A stretch of 7,139 bases of DNA, taken from SIG424 sp045546695. Its GTDB lineage: Bacteria > Bacillota > Clostridia > UBA1212 > UBA1255. Below are positions 4,845-7,139 of the stretch, piece after piece; within the stretch, counting starts at the first letter, position 1, and the number at the start of each line of letters is the position of its first letter. Both the position numbers and the translations under genes were made by a program. The stretch lies in assembly GCA_045546695.1 (NCBI GenBank), contig JAZQDE010000018.1:1-7139 (forward strand), written 5' to 3'. A model generated the notes under the pieces. It saw nothing but the letters and a program-made list of their open reading frames with translations. It was not told the DNA's origin and did no database searches.

Positions 4845-6963
4845 GAATAGTTTATTTATTTTATTGATATTGGTAATTTTTGTGTTCCTTTTTACAGCTT
4901 GTAGTGAAAAGGAACCGCAGGTTGCTCCGACTGAGATTCCGGGAAATACACCCGTGGTCGATGTGACGGATGAGCCGACGGCCGGGCCTGAGACGCCGAC
5001 TGCTGATGTAGTGACGCCGACACCTGAAGAGGTAACGCCGACGGTCGCACCTGCAACGCCTACACCTGAAAGTGCAACTCCGACACCGACTCCGACAGTG
5101 AAGCCCGCAACGCCGACACCTACTCCGACACCGGACGTAAACCCGTTTGAGGGCGAACTTCCAAGAGTTGATATTGCTACAGAAGGCCGCGTAGATATTG
5201 TCTCAAAAGAAGAATATATAAACGCAACTATCAGCGTTTCAAGATGTGCCGAGAAATACGTTTTCACAGGCAGCGCCGCAAAGATAAGGGTCCGTGGTAA
5301 CTCGACTGCAGTTGCACCGAAAAAGCCATACAGAATCAAATTTGAAGAAAAACAATCTTTCCTCGGCCTGAATGACGGCAATGAGTTTAAAAACTGGTGC
5401 CTCATGGCGGACTATTACGACGGCTCCATGCTCAGAACGTGGGCAACATTCAATTTTGCGAAGGTTCTTCTGGAAGACAAATATTACAGTGCCGACTGCA
5501 CGCCGGTGGAAGTTTATGTAAATGGCAAATACAACGGTGTGTATCTCTTGTGCGAACATACTCAGATTAACGAAGAGAGAATCGATATTCCCAAAAAAGA
5601 AGATGCCGACACAGAGCTTGAAACGGGCTATCTGCTGATAGGGCAGGGCGGCCGTACAGACGAGCCCGGCACGGTAGTTGTTTATCCGGGCATTACAGTT
5701 ACTGACAGAAATGGCCAGCAGATGAAGTATGGTTCTATGAACTTCGCACTGTCCGGCAGCGAATACACTTCCGCTCAGAAGAAATACGTATCAGACTACG
5801 TTTCCGGTGTATTCAAGGTCGTTGCATCTGCCGTTTACGAAAACAAGTATTACAATTTAAGCCGCAATGGCAAACTGACTGAGAAAACGGATTTCACGGG
5901 CAAGACCGCCGAGGAAAAACAGATTGAGACGATCAGTGCTGTTTTCAATATTGAATCGGCTGTAGCTATGTGTGTGCTGGACGAGATTGTGAAAAATCTT
6001 GACGCGATGACGTTTAATATGTACGTAGACCTGAGCCCGGAAGGTGACGGCGTGCTGACGCTTGCCGCTCCGTGGGACTTTGACTTTTCAATGGCAAATA
6101 CGCATTACAGTTCGACACATTCAACGAGTGGTTTTTATGCAACCAACTTGTCCTACAGCGAGGGCACCCGTGTAAATCTGTGGTATGTAATGCTCGGCCA
6201 TATTGACTGGTTCGAGGAAATGTGCCGTGATTTGTGGCTCGAACATTATGCCGGACTCAAAGACGTGGCTTCGCAAGTGTATTCTATGGGTGAAAAGTAC
6301 GCTGATGCGTACGAGCGTGATTACGATCGTTGGGGATTGCCGGCAGACAGGTCTCTTATTCATCATCACTGCACAGCCGATCTGAATTCATACAAAAAAC
6401 ATATGGATGTATGTACTTTCCTGAATTCATGGTTGAATAGCAGACTCAGATGGCTTAACAGTAAATGGGGAGACCCGACTGTTGATCCCCTTCCGACTCC
6501 TCCCGATAAACTGGAAATAGATTTTACAAAAGCTACCAGTACCAAATATCTGAACGGCTTCAAACGTTGTGAGGGTAGAATTACTGCAGAAGGCCTTAAG
6601 GTAACACTTACAGAGGCGCATGACCCGTATTTCTACGTAGATTTCTCTTTGTTTGGAGAGTCATACGACGCGGCAGATTTTGGATATATTGAGATTGTAT
6701 ATAAAGTGCCTTCCGGCAACAGCAGCCACTCCTTCAGCGGCGAACTTTTCCTTTGTAGCGGCACTGTATCAAACGCTACCGCGGGCATTTCGACAGTGTT
6801 CGAGACCAGAAGCAACGGCGACAGCTATGTGACACTCAGAATTGATTTACTCGCGACCGGCTATTGGAACGGCGAGATACATAAGATTCGTTTCGATATT
6901 TTCAATAGTTGCGAAATTTCCGACACGATGACTATCAAGTCGGTTACATTGTTGCCGGGGTGA
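4819..6963 (+). CDS. CotH-kinase-family lipoprotein with Thr-Pro stalk and C-terminal beta-sandwich
   Basis: This 714-residue surface protein has four parts. Residues 1-28 are a lipoprotein signal ending LFTAC (Cys28). Residues about 31-108 are a Thr/Pro-rich stalk with many TPTP units. Residues about 115-551 match the CotH family (atypical secreted protein kinases; Bacillus CotH phosphorylates spore-coat proteins): KIRVRGNST (155-163), KKPYRIKFEEKQSFLGL (168-184), WCLMADYYDGSMLR (193-206), PVEVYVNGKYNGVYLLCEH (229-247), NLDAMTFNMYVDL (393-405) and PWDFDFS (418-424), ending WLNSRLRWLNSKWG (538-551). Asp395 and Asp420/Asp422 fit the two Asp positions thought to serve catalysis, so the kinase looks intact. 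Residues about 564-714 resemble a carbohydrate-binding jelly roll. Starts at 4819, 4828 and 4834 are all possible. 4819 was chosen because only it has a purine tract (AAGAGA, 4802-4807) upstream, but 4834 gives a neater signal peptide (MKSKNSLF). It overlaps the preceding lipoprotein gene. Kinase activity and target are inferred. Confidence 0.88.
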   Translation: MFTMRMKSKNSLFILLILVIFVFLFTACSEKEPQVAPTEIPGNTPVVDVTDEPTAGPETPTADVVTPTPEEVTPTVAPATPTPESATPTPTPTVKPATPTPTPTPDVNPFEGELPRVDIATEGRVDIVSKEEYINATISVSRCAEKYVFTGSAAKIRVRGNSTAVAPKKPYRIKFEEKQSFLGLNDGNEFKNWCLMADYYDGSMLRTWATFNFAKVLLEDKYYSADCTPVEVYVNGKYNGVYLLCEHTQINEERIDIPKKEDADTELETGYLLIGQGGRTDEPGTVVVYPGITVTDRNGQQMKYGSMNFALSGSEYTSAQKKYVSDYVSGVFKVVASAVYENKYYNLSRNGKLTEKTDFTGKTAEEKQIETISAVFNIESAVAMCVLDEIVKNLDAMTFNMYVDLSPEGDGVLTLAAPWDFDFSMANTHYSSTHSTSGFYATNLSYSEGTRVNLWYVMLGHIDWFEEMCRDLWLEHYAGLKDVASQVYSMGEKYADAYERDYDRWGLPADRSLIHHHCTADLNSYKKHMDVCTFLNSWLNSRLRWLNSKWGDPTVDPLPTPPDKLEIDFTKATSTKYLNGFKRCEGRITAEGLKVTLTEAHDPYFYVDFSLFGESYDAADFGYIEIVYKVPSGNSSHSFSGELFLCSGTVSNATAGISTVFETRSNGDSYVTLRIDLLATGYWNGEIHKIRFDIFNSCEISDTMTIKSVTLLPG
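4927..5142 (+). repeat. Low-complexity Thr-Pro linker-coding repeat
   Basis: The stretch encodes the stalk of the CotH-type lipoprotein (about residues 37-108) and is built from imperfect short DNA repeats such as ACGCCGACACCT and ACTCCGACACCG. The degenerate units make it prone to gain or loss of repeats. The encoded Thr-rich, Pro-rich chain would hold the kinase domain away from the membrane and is a possible site of glycosylation or phosphorylation. Confidence 0.75.
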
Positions 6964-6982
6964 GGCGCAGGGCGGCGTGGCG

Positions 6983-7036
6983 TGGCGGCAAAAAGTTTGC
7001 AGAGATTCGGGTTTTCTGCAAACTTTTCACTGAAAA
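6983..7036. repeat. Hairpin repeat element, copy 1
   Basis: This 54-base unit starts TGGCGGCAAAAAG and matches copy 2 (7055-7108) at 52 of 54 positions by eye; the differences are G/A at unit base 27 and T/C at unit base 49. Weaker similarity continues about 15 bases further (GTGGAC against GTGCAC). The unit contains a perfect 13-base inverted repeat. It lies 19 bases after the stop of the CotH-type gene. It looks like a REP/MITE-like dispersed intergenic element. Confidence 0.8.
6991..7027. terminator. Perfect 13-bp hairpin with A/T-tract ends, candidate bidirectional terminator
   Basis: AAAAGTTTGCAGA (6991-7003) pairs perfectly with TCTGCAAACTTTT (7015-7027) around an 11-base loop. Read as a terminator, the GTTTGCAGA stem is followed by TTTT on the + strand and, symmetrically, by TTTT on the - strand. 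The stem is only moderately GC-rich and the T-run is short, so termination would be modest. Its place just after the CotH-type gene supports the role. Confidence 0.45.
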
Positions 7037-7054
7037 ACCCCGTGGACAAGCCTC

Positions 7055-7108
7055 TGGCGGCAAAAAGTTTGCAGAGATTCAGGTTTTCTGCAAACTTTTC
7101 ACCGAAAA
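7055..7108. repeat. Hairpin repeat element, copy 2
   Basis: This is the second copy of the 54-base unit, exactly 72 bases after copy 1 and in the same orientation, with an 18-base gap between them. It is followed by the palindrome ACGGCCGT (7108-7115) and GC-rich sequence to the end of the window. Confidence 0.8.
7063..7099. terminator. Second copy of the 13-bp hairpin
   Basis: The arms at 7063-7075 and 7087-7099 are identical to those of copy 1. The loop differs by one base (GATTCAGGTTT against GATTCGGGTTT). Conservation of both arms, with the only differences in the loop and outside the stem, suggests that the hairpin itself matters. Confidence 0.4.
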
Positions 7109-7139
7109 CGGCCGTGCACCCCCGGCCAAAGCCCACCCC

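Noticed and set aside
4791..5405. 204-codon - strand ORF rich in Gly-Val repeats
   Set aside because: It is the antisense shadow of the Thr-Pro linker (ACNCCN read backwards gives GVGV). The + strand frame has a lipoprotein signal and a recognisable CotH domain.
6983..7108. Two repeats with an 18-base gap as a CRISPR mini-array
   Set aside because: The 54-base repeat is too long, the gap too short, there are only two copies, and the 13-bp palindrome fits a hairpin or terminator element; no cas genes are seen.
6861..7136. - strand ORF with a 24-residue repeat over the terminal hairpins
   Set aside because: It starts at a GTG without ribosome site, runs antisense into the CotH-type gene, and its repeat is fully explained by the DNA hairpin element. 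Kept only as a remark.

Overview
The window looks like chromosomal DNA of a Gram-positive anaerobe of the Clostridia type, possibly a gut Oscillospiraceae/Lachnospiraceae-like organism. The clues are strong AGGGGG/AAAGGAG ribosome binding sites, three lipoproteins with N-terminal lipid-attachment cysteines instead of periplasmic proteins, Thr-Pro surface linkers, and a lipoprotein-anchored CotH-family protein. This is an inference from style; no taxonomic marker gene is present.

Layout, all real genes on the + strand. (1) 1-382: the C-terminal half of an EamA/DMT-type membrane transporter, cut by the window edge. (2) 383-740: an AT-rich patchwork between that transporter and the next operon. 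It holds a promoter-like TTGACA-N17-TATATT, a strong Shine-Dalgarno, a doubtful 41-codon ORF, and a small membrane-protein ORF. That ORF makes full sense only if the reading frame slips by -1 at an A-AAA-AAG heptamer; the shifted frame stops in a TAATG overlap with the next gene. (3) 741-3427: a compact three-gene ABC importer of the iron-siderophore/heme/cobalamin class (lipoprotein binding protein, FecCD-type permease, FecE/FhuC-type ATPase), with all junctions overlapping. (4) 3486-6963: two large lipoproteins with overlapping reading frames. The first is an unrecognised 452-residue protein with a beta-sandwich-like region and a probable galactose-mutarotase-like domain. The second is a 714-residue CotH-kinase-family lipoprotein with a Thr-Pro stalk and a C-terminal carbohydrate-binding-like beta-sandwich. 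(5) 6964-7139: GC-rich non-coding DNA with two near-identical copies of a hairpin repeat, 72 bases apart.

How it fits together: the three ABC genes are clearly one translationally coupled import operon. The two lipoproteins are a second coupled pair, and both products should sit on the outer face of the membrane. Their domains suggest work on or near carbohydrate or cell-surface proteins, with CotH as a possible extracellular protein kinase. No promoter or terminator is visible in the 58 bases between the two groups, so read-through from the importer is possible. The terminal hairpins, with A-tracts on the left and T-tracts on the right, are the best candidates for ending transcription.

The most unusual signals are the slippery-heptamer gene upstream of the importer, the mutarotase-like/CotH lipoprotein pair, and the duplicated 13-bp-stem hairpin element at the right end.
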